DNA of 64,000 nucleotides from Scalindua sp964344685 (GCA_964344685.1 CAYFOK010000005.1:164375-228374), one strand, 5' to 3'; numbered from the stretch's first letter, positions 9,801 through 19,109 are shown. A program made the numbers and translations. Notes: generated from the letters alone by a model not told the origin.

Positions 9801-12800
9801 ATGGTGAAGAAACAGGCACTTTTCCAGACACCTTAAAGTCAATCTCAATTGGTGTACATGAAGTTGAAGTCAAAAAGGATGGATTCGCAGAATGGAAAAA
9901 AACAATAAACATAAAGAGAGGGAAGGAAATTACACTAAATGCAGTCCTTCAGCCAAATACCGGTACCGTCAGTATTGCGAGTGAGCCTTCAGAAGCAACA
10001 ACGCTCTTAGACGGCAATGAGATTGGCAAAACTCCAGTGAACAAGGCTGGTATAAAGATTGGTACACATGAAGTGCAGATACAGAAGGACGGTTATCTTT
10101 CATGGAAAAATACTATAAAGATAAAAGCTGCCAAAACGAGTTCCTTGACGGCTAAACTTGTTGAAATGACAGGTTCCATCAATGTAAGCAGTACGCCATC
10201 AGATGCAGTTATCCATATAGACGGTAAGAAGAGAGGTAACACTCCCGCAACAATTACTGATCTAAGCAAAGGTAAACATATGGTGGAAATCAATATGGAC
10301 AGATATGAAATGTGGTGTGAAAGCATAAATGTAGACCCGGGAAAAGAAGTTGCAGTAACCGCTGAACTTCAGATGAATCCGGCATCAATCAGCATCACAA
10401 GTAATCCGCCAGGGGCAATGATATATATGGATGGCAAAGAAGCCGGAACTACACCCAAGGTTATAACTGACCTGACCATCGAAAAGCACCTGCTGGAAGT
10501 AAAAATGGATGGATACGAAGTATGGAATAAAAGTATCGATACTGAACCTGGTATCGGGTTAACTTTAACTGCCGATCTTCAAATGAAAGCGGGTTCAGTC
10601 AGTATAAATAGTGAACCACCAGACGCAATGATTTTCATAGATGGTAAAAAAGCCGGGATTACTCCTGAAACACTAACTGACATCAAGCCGGGTAATCATT
10701 CTGTAGAGGTCAGGATGGAAGGATATGAAACATGGAGTGAGAGTGTAAAAGTTAGCGGCGACAAAGAAAATGTATTAACTGCGAAGCTAAAGAAGATAGC
10801 CGGCTCTTTAAGTATAACCAGCAGCCCTTCAGATGCAATTGTATATCTAAATGGTGAAGAAGCTGGTACTACTCCATACTCTTTACAATCTGCTACCATA
10901 GGAACACATGAGGTAGAAGTCAAGAGCGATTTACATGCAGAATGGAAGAAGAAAATAAATATTAAAAAAGGGAAAGAGACAACATTAAATGCCGTTCTTC
11001 AGCCTATTACAGGTACCATTATTCTAGAGAGCGACCCGGAAGAGGCAATGATATTATTAGATGGGAAGGAAATTGGTAAGACTCCTGAAACTATAACTGG
11101 TATCAAAACAGGCTTACATGAAGTTGAGGTCCAGAAGAACGGTTGTATCTCATGGAATAAGACAATAAAAATAAAGGCTGGCAGAAAGCACGCATTTAAA
11201 GCTACACTTGAAAGGAGAAAAGGCTCCTTAATGATAATCAGCAACCCCTCTGATGCAAGAATATTTATAGAAGGCAAAAAGGCAGGAAGGACTCCTGAAG
11301 CAATAGCTGAATTAAAATCCGGAAAATATTCTGTTGAAATCAAACTTGAAGGGTATCAGATATGGAGTGAAGATGCTGAAGTTATTCCAGGTGAAGAAAC
11401 TATCGTTAAGGCCGTACTTCAGGAAAAGCCAGGCTCTATCATTATAAAAAGCAAGCCATCAGATGCAAAGATTTTCATAGATGGTAGAGAAACAGGTACC
11501 ACTCCAGAAACTATTAGTGACCTGGAAAGCGGTGCTCATATTGTGGAATTAAAGCTGGATGGCTATGATGTATGGAGTGAGAGCGTAGAAGTTAAATCAA
11601 GCAGGGAATCTTACCTGACAGCAGTACTCCGTGGAGAAGGCGGTTCTATCAGAATAGAAAGTGAACCCTCAAATGCGACGATTCTTATAGATGGGAATGA
11701 ATACGGTGAAACTCCTGCGACTATAGATAACTTAAGCTCTGGCACACATACAGTTGATATCAGTATAGACGGATATAATACCTGGCGCGAAAAGGTAGAG
11801 GTTGAGCCAAAACAAAAGAGTGAATTAAAGGCAATACTCCAGGAGGTGAAGGGCACTGTTACTATCAATAGCATGCCTGCCGACGCATCGATATTTATAG
11901 ACGGTCAAAAAGCCGGAACTACTCCTGAGACTATAGCAGATATAATTGGCGGTACGCACCTGGTTGAAATAAGAATGGACGGGTACGAAGTCTGGAGTGA
12001 AAGTATAAATGTTGTTTCAGACAAAGAGTATACCATAACAGCATCACTAAAAGAGCTGACAGGCTCCATCAATATTAAAAGTGAGCCTGAACATGCCACA
12101 ATACTCATAGACGGTAATAATGCAGGCACTACTCCAGAAACCATAAAAAACTTAAATCCTGGATTACACCAGGCAGAAGTATTTCTGGAAGGATTTGAGA
12201 TCTGGAGTAAAAGTATAGAAGTTACAGCAGGAAAAGAAAGCAGTATAGTCGCTTCGCTTCAGAAAGCTACAGGGTCTATCAATATCACAAGCACTCCTTC
12301 AAATACAAGAATATATCTTGATGGTAAGGAGGCCGGCACTACTCCGGCAACATTAAATTCTGTTCCTGTTGGCGCTCATGAGATTGAAATCAAGGCTCGT
12401 GGTCACGAAGAGTGGAAGAAGTCTATAATTGTCAAAAAAGATAAAGAAATAAGCTTAAACGCAGCACTACAAGTAAATATCGGCTCAATTAGTATAGAAA
12501 GTGATCCTGAGAACGCAAAAATAATTTTGGATGGTAATAACGTTGGTACTACACCTAAACGTTTAACAGACATTACTGTTGGCACACATGAGGTTGAAAT
12601 CGTGTTGGACGGATATGTTACATGGAAAAAAACAATCAAAGTTAAAGCAGAAAAGGATATTTCGTTAACTGCAGATCTGGAAAAAGTTAGCGATACCTTA
12701 GAGATTAAAAATGACAAAGAAAGTACATTGGCTGCTTTGCCTCAGCAAGCTACAGGGTCAATCAGCATCACAAGCACTCCTTCAAATACGAAAATATATC

Positions 12801-13861
12801 TTGATGGTGAGGAGGCAGGTACTACTCCGGCAACATTAAGTTCTGTTCCTGTTGGCACCCATGAGGTTGAAATCAGGACCGGTGGTCACGAAGTATGGAA
12901 GAAATCAATAAATATAAAAAAGGATAAAGAAATAAGCTTAAACGCAGCACTACAAGTAAATATCGGCTCAATTAGTATAGAAAGTGATCCTGAGAACGCA
13001 AAAATAATTTTGGATGGTAATAACGTTGGTACTACACCTAAACGTTTAACAGACATTACTGTTGGCACACATGAGGTTGAAATCGTGTTGGACGGATATG
13101 TTACATGGAAAAAAACAATCAAAGTTAAAGCAGAAAAGGATATTTCGTTAACTGCAGATCTGGAAAAAATCAGTGACACCTCAAAGATTAAAGCTGAACA
13201 GGCAATAAAGAGTGCTGAAACTGTAGAACCAACAGCACCTAAAACACCTGTGATTAAACCTAAACCTGAGAAAGTTGTAGAAAAACCAATATCTAGACCT
13301 GCTGGAGCAGAACCTTCTCCAGCCGATAAAAAGACTAAATATTCTCCTGACAAATTAATAAAGCTGCGTTCAACATACGAAAGAATATCAGATTCTCAAG
13401 TTGAAACATTACCATATATAACGATAAATGAAAAAAATAATGATATTTTTCTCTGCCACAGTTCAATAAATCACCGATACGAGTTGAAACCAATCGGAGA
13501 TGGCGAAGTTGTCATTGACCATACAACAGAGTTAATGTGGCACCAGTCAGGATCCTCTGAATATTTCAGTTTGAGGAAGGCAAATAAATGGCTGAAGAAG
13601 ACTAACAAGAATGGCTATGCAGGCTTTACAGACTGGCGTTTACCTACTCTGGAGGAGGCAGCAACATTACTGGAATTTGGGGCAAAGAATGAGAAATTTA
13701 TTCACACTATCTTTGATGATAAGCAATGGGGAACATGGACAGGTGATAAATCTGATAGAGGGCTGATATGGATCGTAACCTATGTTAATGGAACAATCAG
13801 TCAGGTGCAGGCGGGAACTCCCGCTACATTTGTCAGGCCTGTCAGATCATTAAATCCGTAA
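6815..13861 (+). CDS. Giant PEGA-repeat protein with C-terminal DUF1566 domain
   Basis: 2,348 residues. The N-terminus (1-65) has C12, C24, C35 and C38, the last pair as CPEC, perhaps a zinc ribbon, then a Pro/Lys-rich linker. From about residue 69 to 2120 I count 29 PEGA repeats of about 70 residues with consensus GSI-x-I-x-SEP...IFIDG, GTTPETI, PGTHxVEVKMDGYExWSESV, ending LTAxLQ. A Pro-rich linker (TVEPTAPKTPVIKPKPEK) leads to a Lcl/DUF1566-type domain (about 2220-2345: TTELMWHQSG, FTDWRLPTLEEA, FVRPVRSL). PEGA domains are usually extracytoplasmic beta modules of surface or S-layer-like proteins, yet no signal peptide or membrane segment is visible, so export is uncertain. Two recent internal duplications are listed separately. 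There is no strong ribosome site before the ATG. The function is unknown; binding or scaffolding is an inference. Confidence 0.85.
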   Translation: MESKTKKSFRHCPGEDYEISIFICKGRQKSHYPKCPECEFRTITEELPPIPPAKKERKKPHSPVPQIKTGSIMVQSEPLSAEIYLDGDNIGVTPAIITQILPGRYKVKIKMEGYAVWNQSVDVKENKETSIKATLQGKDGSIAVTSEPSDAEVFLDGNSVGTTPETIADVKPGKHKIELKLNKYETWSREIDVGAAEEVSITAELVLEYGSITLDSEPANAKIFLDNIEVATTPANLKSVPHGTHSVEVRKDGYSAWKKSVTVVSGKEEVLTARLQIKTGSINVKSEPKSAKIFLDGKHVGTTPEEILSISPGTHEIQVKMDGFDVWSETVNIEAGKENSITAKLQRSTGSLMIESKPADAVIFFDGKEIGTTPEIVMSGSKGTHTVEIKLDGYETWKKSVDIKPGTEESLTAILQIRTGSLNINSTPPGGTIFIDGIESGTTPGKIENMKSGTRKVEVKIEGYESWTESIDIAVDQEKHMTAVLKHLTGTLNISSEPEKAVIVIDGNEAGNTPANITGLKPGKHLVEVKMEGYEKWSESVDIEHSKETDLKAVLQVIPGSLSINSTPPGGTIFVDGIESGTTPDKIENMKSGTRKVEVRMEGYESWTDNIDIAVDQEKHLTAVLKLLTGSLNIRSEPEKAVIVINGNEAGNTPANITGLKPGKHLVEVKMEGYEKWSESVDIEHSKETDLKAALQIIPGSLCIYSEPIDASIFIDTKEAGKTPLTIKNPDPGKHSIEVRMEGYETWSETVNIVPGKRSELTATLQIRPSTVGIQSEPSNAKIIVDGKEIGNTPSSLSDLEPGMHQVEVKIEGYESWSQEIKVEPGKKINLTASLITKAGSVCIKSNPSNAIVLVEGKKAGLTPLTITDQEPGKHVVELRMDGYITWKDSIDFESGKDITITRDLQMKAGAISINSNPSEATIYIDGKSTGKTPKTITDLQPATHLVEVKMDGYETWSESVEVKGDKENSLTADLQKITGSVNIISVPSDATIYLDGEETGTFPDTLKSISIGVHEVEVKKDGFAEWKKTINIKRGKEITLNAVLQPNTGTVSIASEPSEATTLLDGNEIGKTPVNKAGIKIGTHEVQIQKDGYLSWKNTIKIKAAKTSSLTAKLVEMTGSINVSSTPSDAVIHIDGKKRGNTPATITDLSKGKHMVEINMDRYEMWCESINVDPGKEVAVTAELQMNPASISITSNPPGAMIYMDGKEAGTTPKVITDLTIEKHLLEVKMDGYEVWNKSIDTEPGIGLTLTADLQMKAGSVSINSEPPDAMIFIDGKKAGITPETLTDIKPGNHSVEVRMEGYETWSESVKVSGDKENVLTAKLKKIAGSLSITSSPSDAIVYLNGEEAGTTPYSLQSATIGTHEVEVKSDLHAEWKKKINIKKGKETTLNAVLQPITGTIILESDPEEAMILLDGKEIGKTPETITGIKTGLHEVEVQKNGCISWNKTIKIKAGRKHAFKATLERRKGSLMIISNPSDARIFIEGKKAGRTPEAIAELKSGKYSVEIKLEGYQIWSEDAEVIPGEETIVKAVLQEKPGSIIIKSKPSDAKIFIDGRETGTTPETISDLESGAHIVELKLDGYDVWSESVEVKSSRESYLTAVLRGEGGSIRIESEPSNATILIDGNEYGETPATIDNLSSGTHTVDISIDGYNTWREKVEVEPKQKSELKAILQEVKGTVTINSMPADASIFIDGQKAGTTPETIADIIGGTHLVEIRMDGYEVWSESINVVSDKEYTITASLKELTGSINIKSEPEHATILIDGNNAGTTPETIKNLNPGLHQAEVFLEGFEIWSKSIEVTAGKESSIVASLQKATGSINITSTPSNTRIYLDGKEAGTTPATLNSVPVGAHEIEIKARGHEEWKKSIIVKKDKEISLNAALQVNIGSISIESDPENAKIILDGNNVGTTPKRLTDITVGTHEVEIVLDGYVTWKKTIKVKAEKDISLTADLEKVSDTLEIKNDKESTLAALPQQATGSISITSTPSNTKIYLDGEEAGTTPATLSSVPVGTHEVEIRTGGHEVWKKSINIKKDKEISLNAALQVNIGSISIESDPENAKIILDGNNVGTTPKRLTDITVGTHEVEIVLDGYVTWKKTIKVKAEKDISLTADLEKISDTSKIKAEQAIKSAETVEPTAPKTPVIKPKPEKVVEKPISRPAGAEPSPADKKTKYSPDKLIKLRSTYERISDSQVETLPYITINEKNNDIFLCHSSINHRYELKPIGDGEVVIDHTTELMWHQSGSSEYFSLRKANKWLKKTNKNGYAGFTDWRLPTLEEAATLLEFGAKNEKFIHTIFDDKQWGTWTGDKSDRGLIWIVTYVNGTISQVQAGTPATFVRPVRSLNP
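8072..8911 (+). repeat. Tandem 420-bp duplication inside the PEGA gene
   Basis: Repeats 6-7 (8072-8491) and 8-9 (8492-8911) are nearly identical at the DNA level, far closer than other repeat pairs, so this is a recent two-repeat duplication. Confidence 0.9.
12272..13237 (+). repeat. Tandem 483-bp duplication inside the PEGA gene
   Basis: Repeats 26-27 with a short linker (12272-12754) are copied as repeats 28-29 (12755-13237). The second halves are identical over more than 200 bases. The unit is 161 codons, so the frame is kept. Confidence 0.88.
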
Positions 13862-13888
13862 TCTGTAAGTCACAGGTTAAAAAGTGCC

Positions 13889-13915
13889 TACCTGCCCGCC
13901 AGTTTGTAAGGCGGG
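13889..13915. repeat. GC-rich hairpin after the PEGA gene
   Basis: CCCGCC (13895-13900) and GGCGGG (13910-13915) form a 6-bp stem with a 9-base loop. No T-run follows, so it is not a standard terminator. The arm resembles the CTGCCCG arm of the long REP-like form at 38203. Confidence 0.5.
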
Positions 13916-13954
13916 AAGTCAAATACATAACTTTTCGATGCAGCTAATAAAGTA

Positions 13955-14854
13955 ATGAATGACCGCTCAAAACTGATTACTGAACAGCGAAATCCTAACA
14001 GTCTTGACATTGACAGTAAATCAACTTTAGAAATTGTTGACATTATAAACACTGAGGATTCAAACGTTATAAATGCTGTTCATAATGAACGCCGGAATAT
14101 TTCGAAGGCTGTCGACCTTATTGTTGAATCATTCAATAACGGAGGCCGTCTTTTTTATATCGGAGCGGGAACAAGTGGACGGCTGGGAGTACTTGACGCT
14201 TCAGAGTGCCCCCCTACTTTCGGCACCAGCCCAGATTTAGTCAAAGGTATCATAGCCGGTGGCTTAGATGCACTTACAAAATCAATTGAAGGTGCAGAGG
14301 ATAGACACGAGGATGGTGAACTGGCAATAAAAAACAATGAGATAATTCCTCAAGATTCCGTTGTTGGCATCGCAACAGGAGGTACTACTCCGTTCGTTCA
14401 CGGTGCGCTGGTTCAGGCTAACAGGATAGGTGCCACCACTATATTTTTATGTTGTAACCCGAATACGGACCCTGCCGAAGAAGTGGATGTCATAATAAGG
14501 CCGTTAACCGGACCGGAAGTAATTACCGGTTCTACAAGGATGAAGGCTGGTACAGCAACAAAACTTATCCTGAATACACTTACTACTGCATCTATGATAA
14601 AGATGGGTAAGGTGTATGAGAATCTCATGGTGGACCTTCAGATTAAGAATGTGAAACTCAAAGATCGTGCCGAACGTATCATAATGACTGTTACCGGCAC
14701 TGACAGGGCTGCAGCAGATAAACTGTTAAAAGAGGCACAGGGCAACGTTAAGACTGCAATTGTCATGCATAAACTCCGAACAGGATATAATGAAGCCAGA
14801 AAACAACTTGTTGAGCACGATGGCTTTATCAGAAATGTGTTGGAAAGCTTGTAA
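13955..14854 (+). CDS. murQ: N-acetylmuramic acid 6-phosphate etherase
   Basis: 299 residues, full family length. MurQ splits MurNAc-6-phosphate into GlcNAc-6-phosphate and D-lactate in the cytoplasm during cell-wall recycling. The SIS-fold sugar-binding signatures are clear: GAGTSGRLGVLDASECPPTF (about residues 68-87) and GSTRMKAGTATKLILNTLTT (about 191-210). The C-terminal GTDRAAADKLLKEAQGNVK is also typical. Its presence implies peptidoglycan turnover in this organism. It lies 31 bases before the diheme peroxidase gene on the same strand; the pairing has no obvious functional meaning. Confidence 0.95.
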   Translation: MNDRSKLITEQRNPNSLDIDSKSTLEIVDIINTEDSNVINAVHNERRNISKAVDLIVESFNNGGRLFYIGAGTSGRLGVLDASECPPTFGTSPDLVKGIIAGGLDALTKSIEGAEDRHEDGELAIKNNEIIPQDSVVGIATGGTTPFVHGALVQANRIGATTIFLCCNPNTDPAEEVDVIIRPLTGPEVITGSTRMKAGTATKLILNTLTTASMIKMGKVYENLMVDLQIKNVKLKDRAERIIMTVTGTDRAAADKLLKEAQGNVKTAIVMHKLRTGYNEARKQLVEHDGFIRNVLESL

Positions 14855-14885
14855 TAAAATAACCATTAACAAAAAGGAATCACAG

Positions 14886-15980
14886 ATGAAAATAATTAAA
14901 TATTCCACAATCAGTTATTTATTGACTTTAATAGTCATCAGCCATTTCCCGACTACATTCACTATTGCCGGAGGGTTGATTGATATGGGTTATGGCAGCA
15001 GAGGTGAGAGTATGCTGGGAGAATTAGTATCAGATCGATCAAAGGAGCCTATCCAGCCAATCCCAATAAGTTTTGACTATGACAGAGCAAAGGTGGAATT
15101 AGGAAAAAAATTGTTTTTTGAACCGAGGCTGTCTAAATCCGGTTGGATTACCTGCAATTCATGTCACAACCTCTCGACAGGAGGTGCAGACAACTTACCA
15201 ACCTCTATCGGACACAAATGGTTCTTCGGGCCCATAAACTCACCCACCGTGCTGAATGCAAGATTCAATCTGGCACAATTCTGGGATGGCCGTGCAAAGG
15301 ACTTGAAGGACCAGGCAGGAGGCCCTATCGCTAATCCAATCGAAATGGGTTCAAACCATGAGTTAGCTGTTAGTGTGCTGCAATCCATACCTGAATACGT
15401 GCAATGGTTTAGCGAAATATACGGGACAGATGAAATCTATGAAGACGTAATAATTACTATTGATCAAGTCACTGATGCTATTGCAGCATTTGAGGAAACT
15501 TTAACCACTCCAAACTCACGGTTTGATTATTGGTTAAAAGGCTATGATAACAGTATTTCAGAAGTAGAAAGAGAAGGCTATATTCTGTTTAAGAGCAAAG
15601 GCTGTATAGCCTGCCATAACGGTGTTGGTGTAGGTGGAAACTCTTATCAGAGATTTGGAATTGCAAAACCGTATGACAATGACACCCATACACTTGGCAG
15701 ATATAACGTAACAAAAGAGGAAACAGACAAATACGTATTCAAGGTACCACTATTGAGAAACATTGAATTAACCGCCCCCTACTTTCACGATGCAAGCACA
15801 TGGGATTTGAATGAAGCAGTGAATATCATGGCTGAACATCAGCTAGGGCTAAAACTTACTGATGATGAAACAAACAAAATTGTGGTTTTTCTGCGAACCT
15901 TAACCGGAGAACAGCCTTCAATAATTTTCCCAATTCTGCCATCTTCAACTGCATCCACTCCAGAACCAAACCGGAATTGA
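14886..15980 (+). CDS. Diheme cytochrome c peroxidase / MauG family
   Basis: 364 residues from ATG 14886, which has AAGGA 8 bases upstream and opens a signal peptide (MKIIKYSTISYLLTLIVIS). Two CXXCH heme-binding sites are present: CNSCH in the N-terminal domain and CIACH in the C-terminal domain. Family segments LGKKLFFEPRLS, NSPTVLNARF, QFWDGRAKDLKDQA and APYFHDAS are clear. By family it is periplasmic, reducing H2O2 with electrons from small c-type cytochromes; MauG-like oxidation roles are also possible. It is consistent with the rich c-type cytochrome biology of anammox bacteria. It converges with shc. Confidence 0.92.
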   Translation: MKIIKYSTISYLLTLIVISHFPTTFTIAGGLIDMGYGSRGESMLGELVSDRSKEPIQPIPISFDYDRAKVELGKKLFFEPRLSKSGWITCNSCHNLSTGGADNLPTSIGHKWFFGPINSPTVLNARFNLAQFWDGRAKDLKDQAGGPIANPIEMGSNHELAVSVLQSIPEYVQWFSEIYGTDEIYEDVIITIDQVTDAIAAFEETLTTPNSRFDYWLKGYDNSISEVEREGYILFKSKGCIACHNGVGVGGNSYQRFGIAKPYDNDTHTLGRYNVTKEETDKYVFKVPLLRNIELTAPYFHDASTWDLNEAVNIMAEHQLGLKLTDDETNKIVVFLRTLTGEQPSIIFPILPSSTASTPEPNRN

Positions 15981-16073
15981 TTTATGTAGTTGAAGTTGAA
16001 ACCGAATTATTATGACGGCAGCTGTGGGAAAAATAACGAAAGCAGAAGAACTTGTATGACATTATATGCGAAA

Positions 16074-18110
16074 TTACTCAATCATATTTCTATATCTACT
16101 CAGCGCAAGAAGCGGGAAGTAGCTTCTGTACATATGATATCTGAGGTAAAAGACTTTGGGGAATCCTGTGCCGGTAAATTCTTCTTCATCCCATGTGCCA
16201 TCTTCTTTTTGTGTTCTGATTAAATATCCAATACCATTTCTTACCGCCTCGGAATCTCTTTCTTCAGTACATAAAAGCCCCAAAACTGCCCATGATGTTT
16301 GAGAAGCGGTACTCCTCCCGGTAGCGCTGAGAGATGTATCCCAATATGATTTACACGTCTCACCCCATCCACCATCTTCATTTTGAAAATCTATTAACCA
16401 CGACGCCGCTTTTCTTACATAATCCTTTGTCATGTCTTCTTTAATTGAATAAAGACCGGATAATACCGACCATGTCCCATATACGTAGTTAGTACCCCAA
16501 CGTCCAAACCAGGAACCATTTTTCTCTTGCTCTTTTTTCAGGAATTTAATAGCTTTTTTGGCTGGAGGAAAGTTCAGGTCATACCCTAATTTACCCATCA
16601 AGTCCAGGACACGAGCCGTAAGATCACTTGTGCTTGGGTCTAGAAGTGCATTCCAATCAGCAAAAGGAATGTTGTTCAGTATCGTTTTATTATTGTTTTT
16701 GTCAAATGAGCCCCATCCGCCATCATTGCACTGCATACCCATAAGCCACTTGAAACCTCTAAGAATTGCCTGATTCTTACGTTCTTTATCCGGCAAATCT
16801 AACAGCTGTAAAGACATCATCACAACCGATGCATCATCATTATCAGGATAGAACTCATTTGCGTGCTGAAAATACCATCCACTTGGCTCCCTGACAGGAT
16901 TCTTCAGACTCCAATCCCCAAAACTTTTTACTTCCTTTTCCAGCATCCACTCCCCTGCCCTGACCAATGCCGGATGGTCATTAGGTAAGCCGGATTTCAG
17001 GAGTGCCATTATCGCCCATGGCGTATCCCATACTGGAGATACGCATGGCTGCAGGAACATTGTATCATCATCACATACTGCCAGGTTCTCTATATCCTCA
17101 ATTGCCTTCTCCACGATTGGATTTCCATCTTTATATCCAAGACATTTCATTGCCATAAGAGAATTTACCATAGAGGGCCATATCGCTCCCAAACCTCCTG
17201 ATTTTTCGAGACGTTCCAACATCCATTTTTCAGCCTTCTCAATAGCTAATTTTCGTAATGATGAAATAGGCCGATTCTCGTATCGCCTTAAAATTGTATC
17301 AAAGTTTATAAACATATTTTTAACGGTCAGTCTGTTTTGATCCCTCTTCAAACGATAACTGACCTTGTCCTTAGGTATCACATATAATTCATCCAGTGCC
17401 GCGCTGCTGCCAACCTGAAATTTAGCCCTGTGTGCCATAATTATACCTAAAGGAACGACAATACATCGTGACCAGTAGGACATTTCATAAATGTTAAAAT
17501 AGAAGAACCTGGGAAGAAGTATTATTTCTACCGGTAACGCCGGAATACCTTTCCAGTCAAATTGCCCGAAAATAGCAAGGTATATTTTCGTGAACGTATT
17601 ACACTTCATTATCCCTCCTAATTTCAGAATACACTCCCTTGCCTTCTGCATGTGAGGTTCTTCACCTAAATGACCCGCTAACTTAAGTGCAAAATAGCAC
17701 TTTACCGTAATGCTGACATCACTAAATCCATCATGATAAATACTCCAGCCACCGTCCTTCTCCTGTTTTTTTAATATATACCTGATGGCTTTTTCCTGCT
17801 TCTTGACATCAAGCCTTTTAAGGAAATGCATTAACATTAAATATTCCGCAGTTAATGCAACATCGCCCTCCAATACACCAGCCCAATACTGCCCTTCTTC
17901 CTGTTCACTGAGCAGATGAGACTGTGATTTCTTAATAGCGTTATTCAAGCTGCTATCAGGAGCGACCTCACCCGATAATCCCTGGAGATGTCTTTCAAAG
18001 CTAAGTTGGTCTGAAGTAATTTTGGGTAGATAATAACCGTTTTTGCCCTTTATGATTTTGTGGCTGATTTTATCTACTGTGTCTATTATATCTATCAGAA
18101 GTTTGGCCAT
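16074..18110 (-). CDS. shc: Squalene-hopene cyclase
   Basis: 678 residues. The enzyme cyclises squalene to hopene for hopanoid lipids and is a monotopic membrane protein. The catalytic DXDD motif is present as DNDD at about residues 423-426. Several QW repeats stabilise the alpha-barrel: QEKDGGWSIYHDG, QCNDGGWGSFD, QEKNGSWFGRWG, QNEDGGWGE and QKEDGTWDE. The C-terminal KVFYLRYHMYRSYFPLLALSRY is the family ending. Hopanoids are known from anammox planctomycetes, which supports the proposed taxonomy. No hpn transferase genes lie nearby in the window. Confidence 0.96.
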   Translation of the reverse strand: MAKLLIDIIDTVDKISHKIIKGKNGYYLPKITSDQLSFERHLQGLSGEVAPDSSLNNAIKKSQSHLLSEQEEGQYWAGVLEGDVALTAEYLMLMHFLKRLDVKKQEKAIRYILKKQEKDGGWSIYHDGFSDVSITVKCYFALKLAGHLGEEPHMQKARECILKLGGIMKCNTFTKIYLAIFGQFDWKGIPALPVEIILLPRFFYFNIYEMSYWSRCIVVPLGIIMAHRAKFQVGSSAALDELYVIPKDKVSYRLKRDQNRLTVKNMFINFDTILRRYENRPISSLRKLAIEKAEKWMLERLEKSGGLGAIWPSMVNSLMAMKCLGYKDGNPIVEKAIEDIENLAVCDDDTMFLQPCVSPVWDTPWAIMALLKSGLPNDHPALVRAGEWMLEKEVKSFGDWSLKNPVREPSGWYFQHANEFYPDNDDASVVMMSLQLLDLPDKERKNQAILRGFKWLMGMQCNDGGWGSFDKNNNKTILNNIPFADWNALLDPSTSDLTARVLDLMGKLGYDLNFPPAKKAIKFLKKEQEKNGSWFGRWGTNYVYGTWSVLSGLYSIKEDMTKDYVRKAASWLIDFQNEDGGWGETCKSYWDTSLSATGRSTASQTSWAVLGLLCTEERDSEAVRNGIGYLIRTQKEDGTWDEEEFTGTGFPKVFYLRYHMYRSYFPLLALSRYRNMIE

Positions 18111-18251
18111 AGTTTATACTTAGAATAATCCCTGAAATTAAAGTACTATATATATTAGATTATCCTATCTTTTACAAGCAAATTTTAGTTAAAATATCGA
18201 TATGTTTGCAGACTTAATTGTTTTGTTTAAAAGGACATAAGAGCATTTACC

Positions 18252-19109
18252 ATGGCTAAAATAAAGATAAGTGATTTTAATTTAGAATATACACTGGAAT
18301 GTGGACAAATATTCAGGTTTAACAGAAAAAATGGCTGGTATTATGTTAATGCACAGGATAAATTCTTTAAAATTAGCCAGTCTGGAAATGAGATAGAATT
18401 TCATGGTGTTGACAAAGAATTCATCATTCATTTCTTTTCATTAGATGAAAACCTTCCCAAAATACTTAAGGAAATAAATAGAGACAAATACCTGAAGAAA
18501 TCTATAGACAAATACCGCGGCCTGAGATTAATTAAACAGGATCCATGGGAATGCCTGATATCATTTATCTGCTCTTCTGCATCCAACATCCCCAGAATCA
18601 AGTCAAAGCTTTACGGGCTCTCCAGAAGTTTCGGCAAGAAAATTACACTGGACGAAGTCTGTGATTACGCATTTCCAACTCCAGGCGGCATTAATAACTA
18701 CAAAAAAATTGTAAATGCAAAAACAGGCTTTCGTGCAAGGTATATTTTTGATGCAAATAAATCCGTAAACATTGACGATCTTAACTCTTTAAGAACACTG
18801 TCCTATAATAATGCAAAAAAAGAATTAAAGAAAATAAACGGAGTTGGAGACAAAGTCGCTGATTGTGTTTTACTTTTTTCTCTTGGTTTCACTCAGGCTT
18901 TTCCGGTAGACACATGGATAAAGAAAATAATGCAGTTGTTATATTTTGAAAATACTACAATTAGTAACGAAAAGATAAGAGAATTCGGTTTAGATTATTT
19001 CGGTACATATGCCGGATACGCACAACAGTATTTATTTACATTCGCAAGGAATGATCTGGGCACTTCAAGCAGATTACAACTCTGGAAAAACGGCATGCTT
19101 AACGAGTGA
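18252..19109 (+). CDS. ogg: 8-oxoguanine DNA glycosylase, OGG1 type
   Basis: 285 residues. An N-terminal OGG_N-like domain (FNLEYTLECGQIFRFNR) is followed by the HhH-GPD domain. QDPWECLISFICSSASNIPR is the family signature, INGVGDKVADCVLLFSLG holds the hairpin with the catalytic Lys (in GDKVADC), and FPVDTWIKK holds the catalytic Asp. By family it removes 8-oxoguanine opposite C and nicks the strand by its lyase activity. OGG1-type enzymes are less usual in bacteria than MutM. AAGGACATAAGAG upstream offers a modest ribosome site. Confidence 0.92.
   Translation: MAKIKISDFNLEYTLECGQIFRFNRKNGWYYVNAQDKFFKISQSGNEIEFHGVDKEFIIHFFSLDENLPKILKEINRDKYLKKSIDKYRGLRLIKQDPWECLISFICSSASNIPRIKSKLYGLSRSFGKKITLDEVCDYAFPTPGGINNYKKIVNAKTGFRARYIFDANKSVNIDDLNSLRTLSYNNAKKELKKINGVGDKVADCVLLFSLGFTQAFPVDTWIKKIMQLLYFENTTISNEKIREFGLDYFGTYAGYAQQYLFTFARNDLGTSSRLQLWKNGMLNE

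Noticed and set aside
7219..13353. Long open frames on the minus strand opposite the PEGA gene
   Set aside because: They recur at each repeat with similar Ser/Leu/Ile/Pro-rich sequence and are mirror frames of the repeat coding strand. No ribosome sites.
15990..16223. A 77-residue plus-strand frame between the peroxidase and shc genes
   Set aside because: It overlaps the 3' end of shc on the other strand, has no family features and no ribosome site.
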